A stretch of DNA of 64,000 bases from Proteus vulgaris (GCF_033708015.1 NZ_CP137920.1:3906001-3970000); one strand, 5' to 3'; positions 1 through 10,285 are shown, numbered from the stretch's first letter. Program-made: numbers and translations. The notes: a model not told the origin generated them from the letters alone.

Positions 1-101
1 GAGCCTTCAGGTTGATGTAGCGGTTTACGAAGCATTTCCCAACGAAAAGCATAATAGGCATCAAATTCTGCCTCTGTTTTTGGGGTTCGTAAATGGTACA
101 T
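1..101 (-). CDS. fabY: FabY/YiiD-like acetyltransferase, N-terminal part
   Basis: Only the first 33 codons lie in the window; the gene runs off its left edge. The visible residues begin [17 protein letters not shown] and contain [15 protein letters not shown], which I recognise as the GNAT-type N-terminus of YiiD/FabY, a protein linked in E. coli to initiation of fatty acid synthesis. An AGGAG ribosome binding site lies at 108-113. The gene follows dtd on the same strand, as in E. coli (dtd-yiiD), which supports the call. Nothing can be said about the C-terminal domain. Confidence 0.85.
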   Translation of the reverse strand, partial: MYHLRTPKTEAEFDAYYAFRWEMLRKPLHQPEG

Positions 102-137
102 ATCTGAGCTCCTTTTAACATCACTATACGTTTAACA

Positions 138-575
138 TTATACCTGTAACCAAAAGGTGACGGGGCCGTCATTAGTCAGGGTGATTTGCATATCCGCAGC
201 AAACTGACCTGTTTGCGTTTCTAACCCTTGTTGCTGACATTGTTCAATAAAGTAGTGATAGAGATTTTTCGCTAATTCTGGAGGCGCACCGTTCGAAAAT
301 CCTGGACGCATACCTTTTTGTGTTTCCGCAGCAAGTGTAAATTGGGATACCACTAATAGACGACCACCAGCTTGTTGCACATTTAGATTCATCTTGCCAT
401 TTTCATCGCTAAATACGCGATAACCGCATACTTTTTCACATAATCTTTTGGCTTTCTGTTCGTTGTCGTCTTTCTCTACACCTAATAAAACGACTAAGCC
501 TTGATTAATAGCACCGACTGTTTCACCTGCAATATCCACTTTTGCCTGTGTCACTCGTTGAATTAACGCGATCAT
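138..575 (-). CDS. dtd: D-aminoacyl-tRNA deacylase
   Basis: Dtd hydrolyses D-amino acids (and glycine) mischarged on tRNA and so protects translation. The 145-residue product equals the E. coli length and carries the SQFTL motif near residue 78 and the C-terminal NDGPVTFW motif that supplies the Gly-cisPro of the active site across the dimer. A longer frame to 596 exists, but the ATG at 575 is preceded by GGAGAG and gives the canonical MIALIQRV start, so it is chosen. The gene is followed after 36 bp by fabY and preceded by yihX, probably one transcript. In E. coli rbn lies between yihX and dtd; it is absent here. Confidence 0.96.
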   Translation of the reverse strand: MIALIQRVTQAKVDIAGETVGAINQGLVVLLGVEKDDNEQKAKRLCEKVCGYRVFSDENGKMNLNVQQAGGRLLVVSQFTLAAETQKGMRPGFSNGAPPELAKNLYHYFIEQCQQQGLETQTGQFAADMQITLTNDGPVTFWLQV

Positions 576-642
576 ACTCTCTCCAAAATAAATCAATAAA
601 AAAGGATAACAAATTCAATCCATTGTCATCCTTACAATAGCA

Positions 643-1260
643 TTATTCTTCTACTGGGAGAGAAAAATCATAATCTTTGAAGTAGTCAATGACGGATTGT
701 TTATCAATGACATGTACACCTTTGATACCCACAGCAATTGCCGCATCAACATTGGCTTTTACATCATCAAAGAAAACCGCATCTTGTGCTTCAACATCTT
801 CAGATTCTAAAACATACTTAAAGAGTTCAGGATCAGGTTTTCTCATGCCAAGATCTTGAGATAGGTAAAGAAAATCAGCAGAAGCCGCGATTTCTGGATA
901 ATGTTCAGGCCAGTAATCATGATGCAAGCGATTCGTATTTGATAACACCACAACCCGATGCCCTTGCTCTCTTAATTTATTCATTATATCAATGACTTCA
1001 GGTCGTACTGCGATAAAAATAGCCTGCCACCCTTCAGCAAATTGCTCAAAACTTAAGTTCATCCCTAGTTCTGAGTTAATTTCTTCAGCAAATTCGATAT
1101 CTGTAATATTACCGCGTTCATGTAATTTAAAAACTTCGCCTGCTGTAAAGTTCTTTTTTATGCTGGCTAATGGAACACCACTAAGCTTACTCCATACTGC
1201 GAATACTCGGTTAAAATCGATATCAATAATCACATTACCCATATCAAAGATATAAAGCAT
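643..1260 (-). CDS. yihX: HAD-family sugar phosphatase YihX
   Basis: This is a cytoplasmic haloacid dehalogenase-family phosphatase; E. coli YihX dephosphorylates alpha-D-glucose 1-phosphate. The start MLYIFDMGNVI supplies HAD motif I with Asp6. VVVLSNTNR is motif II, and FFDDV near residue 164 is the acidic motif IV. The 205 residues compare with about 199 in E. coli. The ATG at 1260 has GGAGAG immediately upstream and matches the family start, so the nine extra residues of the longer frame to 1287 are rejected. It probably shares a transcript with dtd, 67 bp downstream. Confidence 0.93.
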   Translation of the reverse strand: MLYIFDMGNVIIDIDFNRVFAVWSKLSGVPLASIKKNFTAGEVFKLHERGNITDIEFAEEINSELGMNLSFEQFAEGWQAIFIAVRPEVIDIMNKLREQGHRVVVLSNTNRLHHDYWPEHYPEIAASADFLYLSQDLGMRKPDPELFKYVLESEDVEAQDAVFFDDVKANVDAAIAVGIKGVHVIDKQSVIDYFKDYDFSLPVEE

Positions 1261-1622
1261 AAATCCTCTCCATAATAGAAAACTCATTTTACTTTAATCA
1301 TAAATCGCTTTACTGAACAGGCTTAAACACTAAAAAAGGACAATAATCACACTTAATTTTTTGTAAAACATAAAACCAGAATAGGCAAATACAAAAAATG
1401 AACCTAAAAGTATCACTATCTGAAATACCTGAGTGATTAAATAATGATATTCGACATTCATTCAAAGCACACAACTCAAAAATTGTCATTAAATCATAAA
1501 ACAAGACTTACGTTGTAAATGCTAATCGGAAGATAAAAAATAAGAAAAAATAGGTCGAAAAAGGAGAAGTGAAAAAACTTATACGGTGGCAAATTAACCA
1601 CCGCATTCGTTTTATAATACCA
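1261..1622. other. AT-rich spacer upstream of yihX
   Basis: No convincing gene is seen. A 64-codon frame on the minus strand (1310-1504) has no ribosome binding site or recognisable family and is very rich in Phe, Cys and Ile, as expected from translated AT-rich DNA. The yihX promoter should lie in the left part. The right end adjoins the inverted-repeat element at 1623. Confidence 0.6.
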
Positions 1623-1749
1623 TATACTCTAAATAATTTGAGTTACAGATAGGTGACAAGTGAAGATAGGCGAGCAACAGAGATAAACGATGTAACTCGA
1701 CTCGCTGAGTGTAGTCAATCTCCCTGTAACTTGAAATATGACGAGTATA
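1623..1749. repeat. MITE-like palindromic intergenic element, about 127 bp
   Basis: The left end (1623-1648, beginning TATACTC and ending GAGTTACAG) is an imperfect inverted copy of the right end (1724-1749, CTGTAACTTG to GAGTATA). Both outer ends carry TATACTC/GAGTATA. It encodes nothing. The end pattern resembles the short non-autonomous repeats scattered between genes in Yersinia, Serratia, Xenorhabdus and Photorhabdus; that resemblance is from memory. I see no second copy in the window. It lies just beyond the 3' end of typA. Confidence 0.6.
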
Positions 1750-1754
1750 AACTC

Positions 1755-1772
1755 AGGGCGCTAACGCGCCCT
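1755..1772 (-). terminator. Hairpin downstream of typA
   Basis: AGGGCGC and GCGCCCT form a perfect 7-bp GC-rich stem around TAAC, 26 bp past the typA stop. On the minus strand it is followed by only a short T-containing tract, so it is a moderate terminator call. Confidence 0.55.
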
Positions 1773-1798
1773 AAGAATTATGTTATCAGAATTACGAA

Positions 1799-3616
1799 TT
1801 AGTCTTTGCTACGGTAAGCACGACGACGATCGTTCTCTGACAAATAGCGCTTACGCAGACGAATAGACTGCGGAGTCACTTCGACTAACTCATCGTCATC
1901 AATAAATTCTAATGCTTGTTCTAATGTTTGTTTCAGGTGTGGAGTCAGCGTTGTCGCCTCATCTGTACCAGAAGCACGCATGTTAGTCAGCTTTTTACCT
2001 GTTAAACAGTTTACTGTTAAGTCATTAGAGCGAGTATGAATACCAATTACTTGGCCTTCATAAACTTCAGCACCATGAGTAACGAATAATTTACCGCGAT
2101 CTTGTAAGCTATACAGTGCGTAAGCAACCGCTTTACCTTGACCATTAGAGATCATAACACCGTTATTACGGCGACCGATTTCACCTGGACGAACATCATC
2201 ATAGTGACTGAATGTTGCGTACAGTAAACCAGTACCTGATGTCATGGTCATAAATTCAGTACGGAAACCAATCAGACCACGGCTAGGGATGATGTAGTCT
2301 AAACGTACACGTCCTTTACCATCTGGTTGCATATCACGCATTTCACCTTTACGCTCACCCATCGCTTGCATCACATCACCTTGGTGCTGTTCTTCAATAT
2401 CGATAGTTACTTGTTCGAAAGGCTCTTGTTTACGGCCGTCAATATCACGGAAGATAACTTTAGGACGAGATACGCCCAATTCGTAACCTTCACGACGCAT
2501 ATTTTCAATCAGAACTGACAGGTGAAGCTCACCACGACCTGATACACGGAATGCATCTGGATCTTCAGTTTCTTCTACACGTAATGCTACGTTATGGACT
2601 AACTCTTTTTTCAGACGATCTAAAATCTGACGAGAAGTCACAAATTTACCTTCACGGCCACAGAAAGGTGAAGTATTAACACAGAAATACATGCTAACAG
2701 TAGGTTCATCAACGGCTAATGCAGGTAATGCTTCAACAGCACCTGTTTCACAGATCGTATCAGAAATATTCAGTTCACCTAAGCCAGTGATTGCGATGAT
2801 ATCGCCAGCTTCTGCGACTTCAACTTCAATACGCTCTAAGCCTAAGTGACCTAACACTTTACCAACTTTACCGTTACGAGTATTACCTTCGCTATCGATG
2901 ATAGTGACTTGCTGGTTAGGTTTAACCTTACCACGCTTGATACGACCGATACCGATAACACCTAGGTAGTTGTTGTAGTCCAACTGAGAAATTTGCATCT
3001 GGAATGTACCTTCCAGATCCACTTTTGGTGGCTCTACATATTTAACAATAGCTTCATATAACGGAGTCATATCTTCAGCCATGTCATTGTAATCTGTTCC
3101 CGCAATACCATTTAATGCAGATGCATAGATAATTGGGAAATCAAGTTGTTCGTCAGTGGCACCTAAGTTTACGAACAGGTCAAATACCTGATCAACAACC
3201 CAGTCTGGACGCGCACCAGGGCGGTCAACTTTATTGATAACAACAATTGGTTTTAAGTTGTTAGCAAACGCTTTTTGTGTCACAAAACGCGTTTGTGGCA
3301 TTGGGCCATCCATCGCGTCAACCAGCAATAGAACGCTGTCTACCATAGACATAACGCGTTCTACCTCACCACCGAAGTCGGCGTGTCCTGGGGTATCTAC
3401 GATATTGATACGATAGTCATTCCATTTAATCGCTGTATTTTTCGCAAGAATAGTAATTCCGCGCTCTCTTTCGAGATCATTTGAATCCATCACGCGCTCA
3501 GCAACAGTTTCACGTTCACCGAACGTACCAGATTGCTGGAGTAATTTATCGACGATAGTTGTTTTACCATGGTCAACGTGGGCGATGATGGCGATATTAC
3601 GCAAGTTTTCGATCAC
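1799..3616 (-). CDS. typA: Ribosome-associated GTPase TypA/BipA
   Basis: TypA (BipA) is a translational GTPase of the EF-G/LepA type that binds the ribosome and affects 50S assembly, cold growth and stress responses. Visible G motifs are AHVDHGKTT (residues 11-19), [11 protein letters not shown] and NKVD. The EF-G-like domain V follows and the basic C-terminal BipA domain ends in SKD. A frame extends to 3661, but the canonical N-terminus [17 protein letters not shown] is reached from a GTG at 3616 preceded by TGAGGC. That gives 605 residues against 607 in E. coli, so the GTG start is preferred. It is divergent from glnA, as in E. coli. Confidence 0.96.
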   Translation of the reverse strand: MIENLRNIAIIAHVDHGKTTIVDKLLQQSGTFGERETVAERVMDSNDLERERGITILAKNTAIKWNDYRINIVDTPGHADFGGEVERVMSMVDSVLLLVDAMDGPMPQTRFVTQKAFANNLKPIVVINKVDRPGARPDWVVDQVFDLFVNLGATDEQLDFPIIYASALNGIAGTDYNDMAEDMTPLYEAIVKYVEPPKVDLEGTFQMQISQLDYNNYLGVIGIGRIKRGKVKPNQQVTIIDSEGNTRNGKVGKVLGHLGLERIEVEVAEAGDIIAITGLGELNISDTICETGAVEALPALAVDEPTVSMYFCVNTSPFCGREGKFVTSRQILDRLKKELVHNVALRVEETEDPDAFRVSGRGELHLSVLIENMRREGYELGVSRPKVIFRDIDGRKQEPFEQVTIDIEEQHQGDVMQAMGERKGEMRDMQPDGKGRVRLDYIIPSRGLIGFRTEFMTMTSGTGLLYATFSHYDDVRPGEIGRRNNGVMISNGQGKAVAYALYSLQDRGKLFVTHGAEVYEGQVIGIHTRSNDLTVNCLTGKKLTNMRASGTDEATTLTPHLKQTLEQALEFIDDDELVEVTPQSIRLRKRYLSENDRRRAYRSKD

Positions 3617-3770
3617 AAAATTTGCCTCAGGCATTGTAGAAATAAGCGCAGTATTGTACACGCTTTAGACGAGAGACTAAACAAGATCACAATAATGATT
3701 GCTTAACAATATGCAATTAATTGAATTGTGATCCTTTTCACGCCTCAGAATTTAGTCGCATCCGTTCAGT

Positions 3771-3821
3771 TGCACCAAAATGGTGCAGTTAATTAGGCTT
3801 AATTTGCACCAATTTTGTGCA
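3771..3821 (+). promoter_or_regulatory. Two NtrC (NRI) enhancer sites of glnA
   Basis: TGCACCAAAATGGTGCA (3771-3787) and TGCACCAATTTTGTGCA (3805-3821) are near-perfect dyads of the NtrC consensus. Their centres lie about 142 and 108 bp before the start point implied by the sigma54 promoter, the same spacing as the two high-affinity sites of E. coli glnA. Confidence 0.93.
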
Positions 3822-3894
3822 ATAATTAAAAAATCACAGGAGATATTCTACACTAAACTTCATCAATACAGTATATATCCCTTTTTAGATAAGT

Positions 3895-3910
3895 TGGCAT
3901 GCTTTTCGCA
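3895..3910 (+). promoter_or_regulatory. Sigma54 promoter of glnA (glnAp2 type)
   Basis: TGGCAT-GCTTT-TCGCA fits the -24/-12 consensus TGGCAC-N5-TTGC, with GG (3896-3897) and GC (3908-3909) exactly 12 bp apart. Transcription should begin near 3920, giving a leader of about 70 nt. It depends on RpoN and on phosphorylated NtrC bound upstream. Confidence 0.9.
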
Positions 3911-3993
3911 ATAGAATTTAGGTGAGCAAAAAATTCACCGAAAAATGTGTAAGGCCACTGCACTCAATAAAACCATTCGCCAGGAGAGTTCCT

Positions 3994-5403
3994 ATGTCCC
4001 TTGAACATGTATTATCCATGATTGAAGAACATAAAGTTAGATATATTGACTTACGTTTCACTGATACCCGAGGTAAAGAACAACATCTTACTATTCCGGC
4101 TCATCAGATTAACGATGATTTCTTTGAAGAAGGAAAAATGTTCGATGGTTCCTCTATTGGTGGCTGGAAAGGCATTAACGAATCAGACATGGTGCTGATG
4201 CCAGATGCAACAACCGCAATGCTTGACCCATTTTTCCAAGATCCGACCTTGATTATTCGTTGTGACGTTTTAGAACCAGGCACAATGCAAGGTTACGATC
4301 GTGATCCCCGTTCTATCTCAAAACGTGCTGAAGACTATTTAAAATCAAGTGGTATCGCAGACACAGTCCTGTTTGGACCAGAACCAGAGTTTTTCCTATT
4401 TGATGATATTCGTTTCAAAAACGATATTTCCGGTGCATCTTACGCTATCAATGATATTGAAGCGGCATGGAACACCAATACCAAATACGAAGACGGCAAC
4501 AAAGGCCACCGCCCGATGGTGAAAGGGGGTTATTTCCCACTGCCACCCGTTGATTCATCACAAGATATTCGTTCTACTATGTGTAACATCATGGAAGAAA
4601 TGGGCTTAGTTGTTGAAGCTCATCACCATGAAGTTGCAACGGCTGGTCAAAATGAAGTGGCAACTCGCTTTAATACCATGACCAAAAAAGCAGATGAAAC
4701 CCAGATTTATAAATATGTGGTACAAAATGTGGCTCACGTATTTGGTAAAACAGCGACCTTTATGCCAAAACCTTTAGTGGGTGATAACGGTTCTGGTATG
4801 CACTGTCATATGTCACTGTCTAAAAATGGTGTAAACCTGTTTGCAGGTGACAAATACGGCGGATTATCTGAAATGGCGCTGTACTACATCGGCGGTATTA
4901 TCAAACATGCTCGTGCATTAAATGCGTTTACTAACCCAACCACGAACTCTTACAAACGTTTAGTCCCAGGTTTTGAAGCACCAGTCATGCTGGCTTACTC
5001 TGCACGTAACCGTTCAGCGTCAATTCGTATTCCCGTTGTTGCTAGCATGAAGGCACGTCGTATAGAAGTCCGTTTCCCAGATCCTTTAGCAAACCCTTAT
5101 CTTGCATTTGCAGCGCAGTTAATGGCGGGTCTTGATGGCATTATCAATAAAATTCACCCTGGTGATGCTATGGATAAAAACCTCTATGACTTACCACCAG
5201 AAGAAGCGAAAGAGATCCCAACTGTCGCGGGTTCATTAGAAGAAGCATTAAATACATTAAATGCCGATCGTGAATTCTTAACCCGTGGTGGCGTATTTAC
5301 TGACGATGCTATTGATGCTTATTTAGAATTATTACGTGCTGATGTTCAGCGTGTACGTATGGCTCCGCATCCTCTTGAATTTGAAATGTATTACAGCGCT
5401 TAA
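3994..5403 (+). CDS. glnA: Glutamine synthetase, type I
   Basis: GlnA makes glutamine from glutamate, ammonia and ATP as a cytoplasmic dodecamer. The product has 469 residues, exactly the E. coli length. Visible signatures are [12 protein letters not shown] near residue 50, the ATP-binding [12 protein letters not shown] region, and NLYDLPPEE around residue 398, which carries the Tyr adenylylated by GlnE. The upstream frame to 3922 is open, but the ATG at 3994 follows AGGAGAG and gives [10 protein letters not shown], so it is chosen. Control is by sigma54 and NtrC. It is followed by a terminator and a separate NtrC site before glnL, as in enteric bacteria. Confidence 0.98.
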   Translation: MSLEHVLSMIEEHKVRYIDLRFTDTRGKEQHLTIPAHQINDDFFEEGKMFDGSSIGGWKGINESDMVLMPDATTAMLDPFFQDPTLIIRCDVLEPGTMQGYDRDPRSISKRAEDYLKSSGIADTVLFGPEPEFFLFDDIRFKNDISGASYAINDIEAAWNTNTKYEDGNKGHRPMVKGGYFPLPPVDSSQDIRSTMCNIMEEMGLVVEAHHHEVATAGQNEVATRFNTMTKKADETQIYKYVVQNVAHVFGKTATFMPKPLVGDNGSGMHCHMSLSKNGVNLFAGDKYGGLSEMALYYIGGIIKHARALNAFTNPTTNSYKRLVPGFEAPVMLAYSARNRSASIRIPVVASMKARRIEVRFPDPLANPYLAFAAQLMAGLDGIINKIHPGDAMDKNLYDLPPEEAKEIPTVAGSLEEALNTLNADREFLTRGGVFTDDAIDAYLELLRADVQRVRMAPHPLEFEMYYSA

Positions 5404-5469
5404 GATAACTTGTTGATAAACCTTTAAGCCAAGATGTAAAACTGTTTTTTTTTGCCGTGAAGCTATTTT

Positions 5470-5491
5470 GCCCATCTTCGGATGGGCACTT
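5470..5491 (+). terminator. Rho-independent terminator after glnA
   Basis: GCCCATC and GATGGGC form a 7-bp stem closed by a stable TTCG tetraloop, followed by ACTTTTCTC. It should attenuate read-through from glnA into glnLG. Confidence 0.85.
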
Positions 5492-5556
5492 TTCTCCCAT
5501 TTAAGGGATCAGCCTTTTCACTTACGCATTGGTTCACTACTGTAATAAAGGTAAGA

Positions 5557-5573
5557 TGCACTAAAATGGTGCA
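5557..5573 (+). promoter_or_regulatory. NtrC site at the glnL promoter
   Basis: TGCACTAAAATGGTGCA is a perfect-type NtrC dyad 14 bp before the glnL ATG. In E. coli the equivalent site lets NtrC repress the sigma70 glnL promoter; the position fits that role here. Confidence 0.88.
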
Positions 5574-5587
5574 ATGGGGTATTCAAT

Positions 5588-6634
5588 ATGGAAACGGCGG
5601 ACTTACCTGACAACACATTAATTTTAGACTCATTGATACACTCTGTATTGGTTATCAACAAAGAGTTTATTATTTGCTACGCAAATCATTCTGCGTTACA
5701 GGTTTTAGCACAAAGCCGTCGAAAACTATTTGAAACGCCTTTCACTGCCCTCTTCAGTTATTACTCTTTTGATGCTGATTTAATGCGTGAAACATTAGCG
5801 AATGGGCAAAGCTTTACCGACAATGAAGTGATACTGGTTATTAATAACCAATCACACACAATGTCGCTCAGTGCCCAACCTATTTCCGAGCAACATATTT
5901 TGCTGGAACTGGCGCCTATGGATAGTCAACGCCGGTTAAGCCAAGAGCAGATACAACAAGCCCAGCAAATGGCTGCTAGGGAATTGGTTAGGGGGCTGGC
6001 ACATGAAATTAAAAATCCATTGGGAGGATTACGGGGCGCAGCGCAATTGCTAGCAAAATCCTTACCTGATCCTACTTTAACGGAATATACGCAAGTCATT
6101 ATTGAGCAAGCTGATCGCCTGCGTGTGCTAGTGGACAGATTACTTGGCCCCCAACATCCAGGAACAAAAACACATCAGAGTATTCACCATGTTGTTGAGC
6201 GCGTTGCTCAGCTTATTTCGCTCGAATGCCCTGAAAATGTCATCTTATTAAAAGATTACGATCCCAGCTTACCGGAGTTATCACATTATCCAGATCAAAT
6301 AGAACAAGTCCTACTAAATATTACACGTAACGCCTTACAAGCCGTTGAAAAAACAGGTGGGACAATTATTTTGCGTACCCGTACTGCTTTTCAAGTCACA
6401 CTTCATGGCGAACGTCATCGCCTTGTGGCTCGTATAGATGTGATTGATACAGGTGATGGCATTCCCTCTCATCTACAAGATACGCTTTTTTATCCGATGG
6501 TAAGTGGTAGAGAAGGTGGTAATGGATTGGGGCTCTCTATTGCGCGTAATTTAGTGGATCAACATGCAGGTAAAATTGAATTTACCAGTTGGCCCGGAAA
6601 TACTGAGTTTTCTATTTATTTACCAATTAAGTAG
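5588..6634 (+). CDS. glnL: Nitrogen sensor kinase/phosphatase NtrB
   Basis: GlnL (NtrB, NRII) is the soluble sensor that phosphorylates or dephosphorylates NtrC according to PII and glutamine status. An N-terminal PAS domain (about residues 10-110) is followed by the phosphoacceptor block [12 protein letters not shown] with His139, the N box [11 protein letters not shown], and the G boxes DTGDGIP and GNGLGLSIA. The 348 residues compare with 349 in E. coli. No membrane segment is present. It sits between an NtrC site and glnG, 10 bp apart, with glnG's AGGAGA site in the gap. Confidence 0.97.
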   Translation: METADLPDNTLILDSLIHSVLVINKEFIICYANHSALQVLAQSRRKLFETPFTALFSYYSFDADLMRETLANGQSFTDNEVILVINNQSHTMSLSAQPISEQHILLELAPMDSQRRLSQEQIQQAQQMAARELVRGLAHEIKNPLGGLRGAAQLLAKSLPDPTLTEYTQVIIEQADRLRVLVDRLLGPQHPGTKTHQSIHHVVERVAQLISLECPENVILLKDYDPSLPELSHYPDQIEQVLLNITRNALQAVEKTGGTIILRTRTAFQVTLHGERHRLVARIDVIDTGDGIPSHLQDTLFYPMVSGREGGNGLGLSIARNLVDQHAGKIEFTSWPGNTEFSIYLPIK

Positions 6635-6644
6635 GAGATAACCA

Positions 6645-8069
6645 ATGCAAAAAGGAAATGTATGGGTTGTTGATGATGACAGCGCTATTCGCTGGGTACT
6701 TGAGCGTGCCATTTCTCGTGAAGGTATGTCTTGTAAAACCTTTGAACATGCGAATGATGTGCTTAATGCGCTCAATACAGAAATACCTGATGTGTTGTTA
6801 TCAGACATTCGTATGCCTGATATTGATGGCTTATCTCTTTTAAAAATAATTAAAGAACAATATCCTACCTTGCCCGTTATTATTATGACGGCACATTCTG
6901 ATCTTGATGCTGCCGTTAATGCCTATCAACAAGGCGCTTTTGATTACTTACCAAAGCCGTTCGATATCGACGAAACACTGGCATTAATTAATCGCGCCAT
7001 AACGCATTATCGCGAACAAAAACAACCGAATACCGATGAAACCTCACTACAATCAGTGACAGATATGATTGGTGAAGCACCAGCAATGCAAGAGGTTTAC
7101 CGTATTATTGGTCGACTTTCTCGCTCTTCAATTAGTGTCCTCATTAATGGGGAATCGGGCACAGGAAAAGAGTTAGTCGCACATGCATTACATCGCCACA
7201 GTCCAAGAGCTTCTTCTCCTTTTATTGCGCTAAATATGGCGGCAATCCCTAAGGACTTGATTGAATCAGAGCTGTTTGGTCATGAAAAAGGCGCATTTAC
7301 AGGTGCCTCACAAGTACGCCAAGGTCGATTTGAACAAGCGAATGGTGGTTCACTATTTCTTGATGAAATCGGCGATATGCCCCTTGATATTCAAACACGT
7401 TTACTGCGAGTCCTTGCTGAAGGACAATTTTATCGAGTAGGCGGTTATGCCCCTGTAAAAGTCGATGTACGTATTATTGCCGCGACACATCAAGATTTAG
7501 AAAAACGAGTTCAAGCCGGTGATTTTCGTGAAGATCTCTATCATCGACTCAATGTCATACGCATTCAGTTACCACCACTGCGCGATAGAACCGAAGATAT
7601 TCCCAACTTAGCGCGCTATTTTCTACAAAAAACAGCAAAAGAATTGGGTGTTGAAGCCAAAGTTCTTCATCAACAAAGTTTGCAAATCATGATGGAATAC
7701 AACTGGTCAGGTAACGTTAGACAATTAGAGAATGTATGCCGCTGGTTAACGGTCATGACGGCAAGCCAAGAGATTATGCCTCAAGATTTACCACAAGAAA
7801 TTCGTCAACCTGATAAAAAAACTAAAAATATCAGTCGAATAGCTTCATCTCAACATTGGTCACAACATCTTTCATTATGGGCAAATGAAGCATTAGGGGA
7901 AGGAAAAGAAAACATCTTAACAGATGCGCTACCTCAATTTGAACGTACACTATTACTTAGTGCTTTGGCATATACACAAGGGCATAAACAAGAGGCAGCA
8001 AGATTATTAGGTTGGGGCAGAAATACACTAACCCGTAAATTAAAAGAATTAGGGATAGAGGAATATTGA
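6645..8069 (+). CDS. glnG: Nitrogen response regulator NtrC
   Basis: GlnG (NtrC, NRI) is the enhancer-binding activator of nitrogen-regulated sigma54 promoters. Domains in order are a receiver with phosphoacceptor Asp54 in LLSDIRMPD, an AAA+ module with Walker A GESGTGKE, the sigma54-contact loop GAFTGA and FLDEIGDMP, and a Fis-type helix-turn-helix near the C-terminus ([22 protein letters not shown]). Length is 474 residues against 469 in E. coli. It is co-transcribed with glnL and converges with hemN, leaving only 19 bp between the two stop codons. Confidence 0.97.
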   Translation: MQKGNVWVVDDDSAIRWVLERAISREGMSCKTFEHANDVLNALNTEIPDVLLSDIRMPDIDGLSLLKIIKEQYPTLPVIIMTAHSDLDAAVNAYQQGAFDYLPKPFDIDETLALINRAITHYREQKQPNTDETSLQSVTDMIGEAPAMQEVYRIIGRLSRSSISVLINGESGTGKELVAHALHRHSPRASSPFIALNMAAIPKDLIESELFGHEKGAFTGASQVRQGRFEQANGGSLFLDEIGDMPLDIQTRLLRVLAEGQFYRVGGYAPVKVDVRIIAATHQDLEKRVQAGDFREDLYHRLNVIRIQLPPLRDRTEDIPNLARYFLQKTAKELGVEAKVLHQQSLQIMMEYNWSGNVRQLENVCRWLTVMTASQEIMPQDLPQEIRQPDKKTKNISRIASSQHWSQHLSLWANEALGEGKENILTDALPQFERTLLLSALAYTQGHKQEAARLLGWGRNTLTRKLKELGIEEY

Positions 8070-8081
8070 TCCTCTAACCCT
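8051..8081. terminator. Weak bidirectional hairpin between glnG and hemN
   Basis: AGGG-AT-AGAGG pairs with CCTCT-AA-CCCT around a 9-nt loop, overlapping the end of glnG. The symmetric position between convergent stops suggests shared termination, but there is no clear T-run. Confidence 0.4.
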
Positions 8082-8088
8082 TAATCAA

Positions 8089-9462
8089 TTAAATCACACG
8101 CGAGAATTGACGTTGGCGCATTTGGTTTCGTAAATAGGTATCAAAACACATACAGATATTACGAATAAGCAAACGTCCTTGTGGCGTAACTTGGATACCG
8201 TCTATTGTTATTTCAACCAAACCGTCATCCTTCATTGGCACAAGTAATTCTAGATCTTCTTTAAAATAGTCATGGAAGACAATATGGTGCATTTTTTCAA
8301 TATCAGAAAAACGCAGGCTAAAATTACAAATTAAGGTTTTAATCACATCACGGCGGATACAATCATCATGAGTCAGAGATAAACCTCGCCAGAGTGCATT
8401 TCCTTCACTATTGACTCGCGCATAGTACTCTTTCAATACTTTTTCATTTTGCGCATAGTTATCACCTAACATACTTATTGCAGAAACGCCCATACCTAAC
8501 AAATCACAATCTTCGTGGGTGGTATAGCCTTGGAAATTACGATGTAAAATACCTTTACGCTGAGCAACCGCTAACTCATCATCAGGTTTAGCAAAGTGAT
8601 CCATACCAATAAATTGATAGCCATTTGTTGTCAGCGTAGAAATTGTCTCTTGTAATATTTCTAATTTTTCCTCTGCTAAAGGAAGATCTTCATCTTTGAT
8701 TTTACGCTGAGCCGCGAATAAATTAGGTAAATGTGCATAATTGAAAACACTCAATCTATCTGGTGATAACTCAATAACACGTTGTAGTGTGAAGGCAAAA
8801 CTCGCTTTAGTTTGCTTAGGTAAACCATAAATCAAGTCAATGCTGGTGGAGTGAAAACCTACCTCACGCGCACGCTCTACCAATGCAAAAATAAACGCTT
8901 CATCTTGCTCACGATTGACTTTTTGTTGCACTTCTTTATTGAAATCTTGCACTCCCATACTCAAGCGATTAAATCCTTCATGACGTAGATGATCAATAAC
9001 ATCTAGCTCAATTTCACGAGGATCAATTTCAATAGAGAGTTCTGCATTATCAACAAAATGAAAATGCTGACGTAATAGTGAAACTAATCGGCTAATTTGT
9101 TGTTTATCCAGAAAAGTCGGTGTCCCTCCCCCCCAATGCATTTGAGTCACTTTTCTGTCTTTAAAATAGCGCGCTCTATTAATAATTTCTTTTTCTAAAA
9201 CATCAAGATATTCGTCTGCCTTATGTTTATGACGTGTAATAATTTTATTACAGCCGCAGAAATAGCACAGCTTATGGCAGAAAGGAATATGAATATAAAG
9301 CGATAAAGGGCGCTCAAGATAACGTTGCGTTGCTTTAATAAAATCATCATCGCCATATTGCTGATTAAACTCTAATGCTGTTGGGTATGATGTATAGCGA
9401 GGACCTGAATAGTTATACTTATGGATCAGGTCAAGATCCCAAATAATTGTTTGTTCTGACAT
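8089..9462 (-). CDS. hemN: Oxygen-independent coproporphyrinogen III dehydrogenase
   Basis: HemN is a radical-SAM enzyme that converts coproporphyrinogen III to protoporphyrinogen IX without oxygen in haem synthesis. The radical-SAM cluster motif HIPFCHKLCYFCGC is at about residues 58-71, with the SAM-binding WGGGTPTFL block following, and the C-terminal HemN domain ends in QFSRVI. The length is 457 residues, as in E. coli. The ATG at 9462 gives MSEQTIIWDLDLI with GGAAGG upstream, so the 12-residue extension to 9498 is rejected. A CRP/FNR-like palindrome lies 168 bp upstream. In E. coli yihI is next to hemN; here it lies about 20 kb away. Confidence 0.97.
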   Translation of the reverse strand: MSEQTIIWDLDLIHKYNYSGPRYTSYPTALEFNQQYGDDDFIKATQRYLERPLSLYIHIPFCHKLCYFCGCNKIITRHKHKADEYLDVLEKEIINRARYFKDRKVTQMHWGGGTPTFLDKQQISRLVSLLRQHFHFVDNAELSIEIDPREIELDVIDHLRHEGFNRLSMGVQDFNKEVQQKVNREQDEAFIFALVERAREVGFHSTSIDLIYGLPKQTKASFAFTLQRVIELSPDRLSVFNYAHLPNLFAAQRKIKDEDLPLAEEKLEILQETISTLTTNGYQFIGMDHFAKPDDELAVAQRKGILHRNFQGYTTHEDCDLLGMGVSAISMLGDNYAQNEKVLKEYYARVNSEGNALWRGLSLTHDDCIRRDVIKTLICNFSLRFSDIEKMHHIVFHDYFKEDLELLVPMKDDGLVEITIDGIQVTPQGRLLIRNICMCFDTYLRNQMRQRQFSRVI

Positions 9463-9629
9463 GCCTCTACCTTCCAAAAGTGAACCGCTGATATTCATAC
9501 CAGCAAACAGACATTATGAATATCTGAAAGAATAGTGTAACCAATAAATCGGGAACTGAATATGATCGAAAGAGGTATCGTATAAATCCTTACCCTCATA
9601 TTGATAGGCGATAACACGCCAATATACGA

Positions 9630-9645
9630 CGTGATGTAAATCACA
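9630..9645. promoter_or_regulatory. CRP/FNR-type palindrome upstream of hemN
   Basis: CGTGATGTAAATCACA fits the CRP pattern TGTGA-N6-TCACA with one mismatch. It also has the inner TGAT-N4-ATCA of an FNR site. Anaerobic (FNR) control would make sense for hemN, but the 168-bp distance to the start codon is rather long. Confidence 0.55.
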
Positions 9646-10243
9646 TTATGTAAAAATAATCTTATCCATTAAAGATATCTGTAAATAAATTACGTTTATT
9701 CAATATGTTAGTAGTTTTAATTCATCGTGGAATATCAGAAGAAAAAATTTACACCGAGTTTAAAACGATATATTACTCAAAATACGATTTAAATTAATTA
9801 AATATATCGTTATATTAGTTTTATTATTCTTTTATTCCCTCTTAATTTGATGATTATAATAATAGTAACAATTATATCTTTACCTAAATTATAATATTAC
9901 ATATCCTAAGAACAAACATTGATTAATATCCAACTAAGTCGTGTTTTGACTTAAATTTGAGGACTATTTAAAGAATAAAGGTCGCTATATTACAAGGAAA
10001 GATAGCATCCCCCCATACCTTATCTTATTCTAATTGACGTTTCTCTTATTTGGTCAGTCTCTTTTATATACCCGAATTATGGATTATTAACCACGGAGGG
10101 AAACGGACCAGCAACCAAGGATGGTTTATCTTTTCAATAACAATGCCTCTTTTTTATTTACTCTCTATTTCATACTTATTCTGTGATAAATATAGGTAGT
10201 ATTACGCAACATCAAATAAGAATAATGATTATCCTTGAATAAA
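9646..10243. other. Long AT-rich spacer with a GC-richer island and a Fur-like site
   Basis: No open reading frame is credible here. Most is very AT-rich, but 10091-10126 is a short GC-richer island containing AACCA-AGGA-TGGTT (a small hairpin followed by TTATCTTTT) and a purine-rich GGAGGG. At about 10219-10237 the reverse strand reads GATAATCATTATT, matching 12 of the last 13 positions of the Fur 19-mer. An unannotated small RNA is possible but not shown. Confidence 0.4.
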
Positions 10244-10285
10244 ATAAGGCTCTGCTTATTTTAAATTCATCAAACAGAGCCTTAT
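10244..10285 (-). terminator. Terminator of the three-lipoprotein operon
   Basis: ATAAGGCTCTG and CAGAGCCTTAT form an 11-bp perfect stem with a 20-nt loop, 30 bp past the last lipoprotein gene. The minus-strand transcript then reads TTTATTC, a short T tract. Confidence 0.65.

Noticed and set aside
1310..1504. 64-codon minus-strand frame in the yihX upstream gap
   Set aside because: No ribosome binding site, no family resemblance and composition typical of translated AT-rich DNA.
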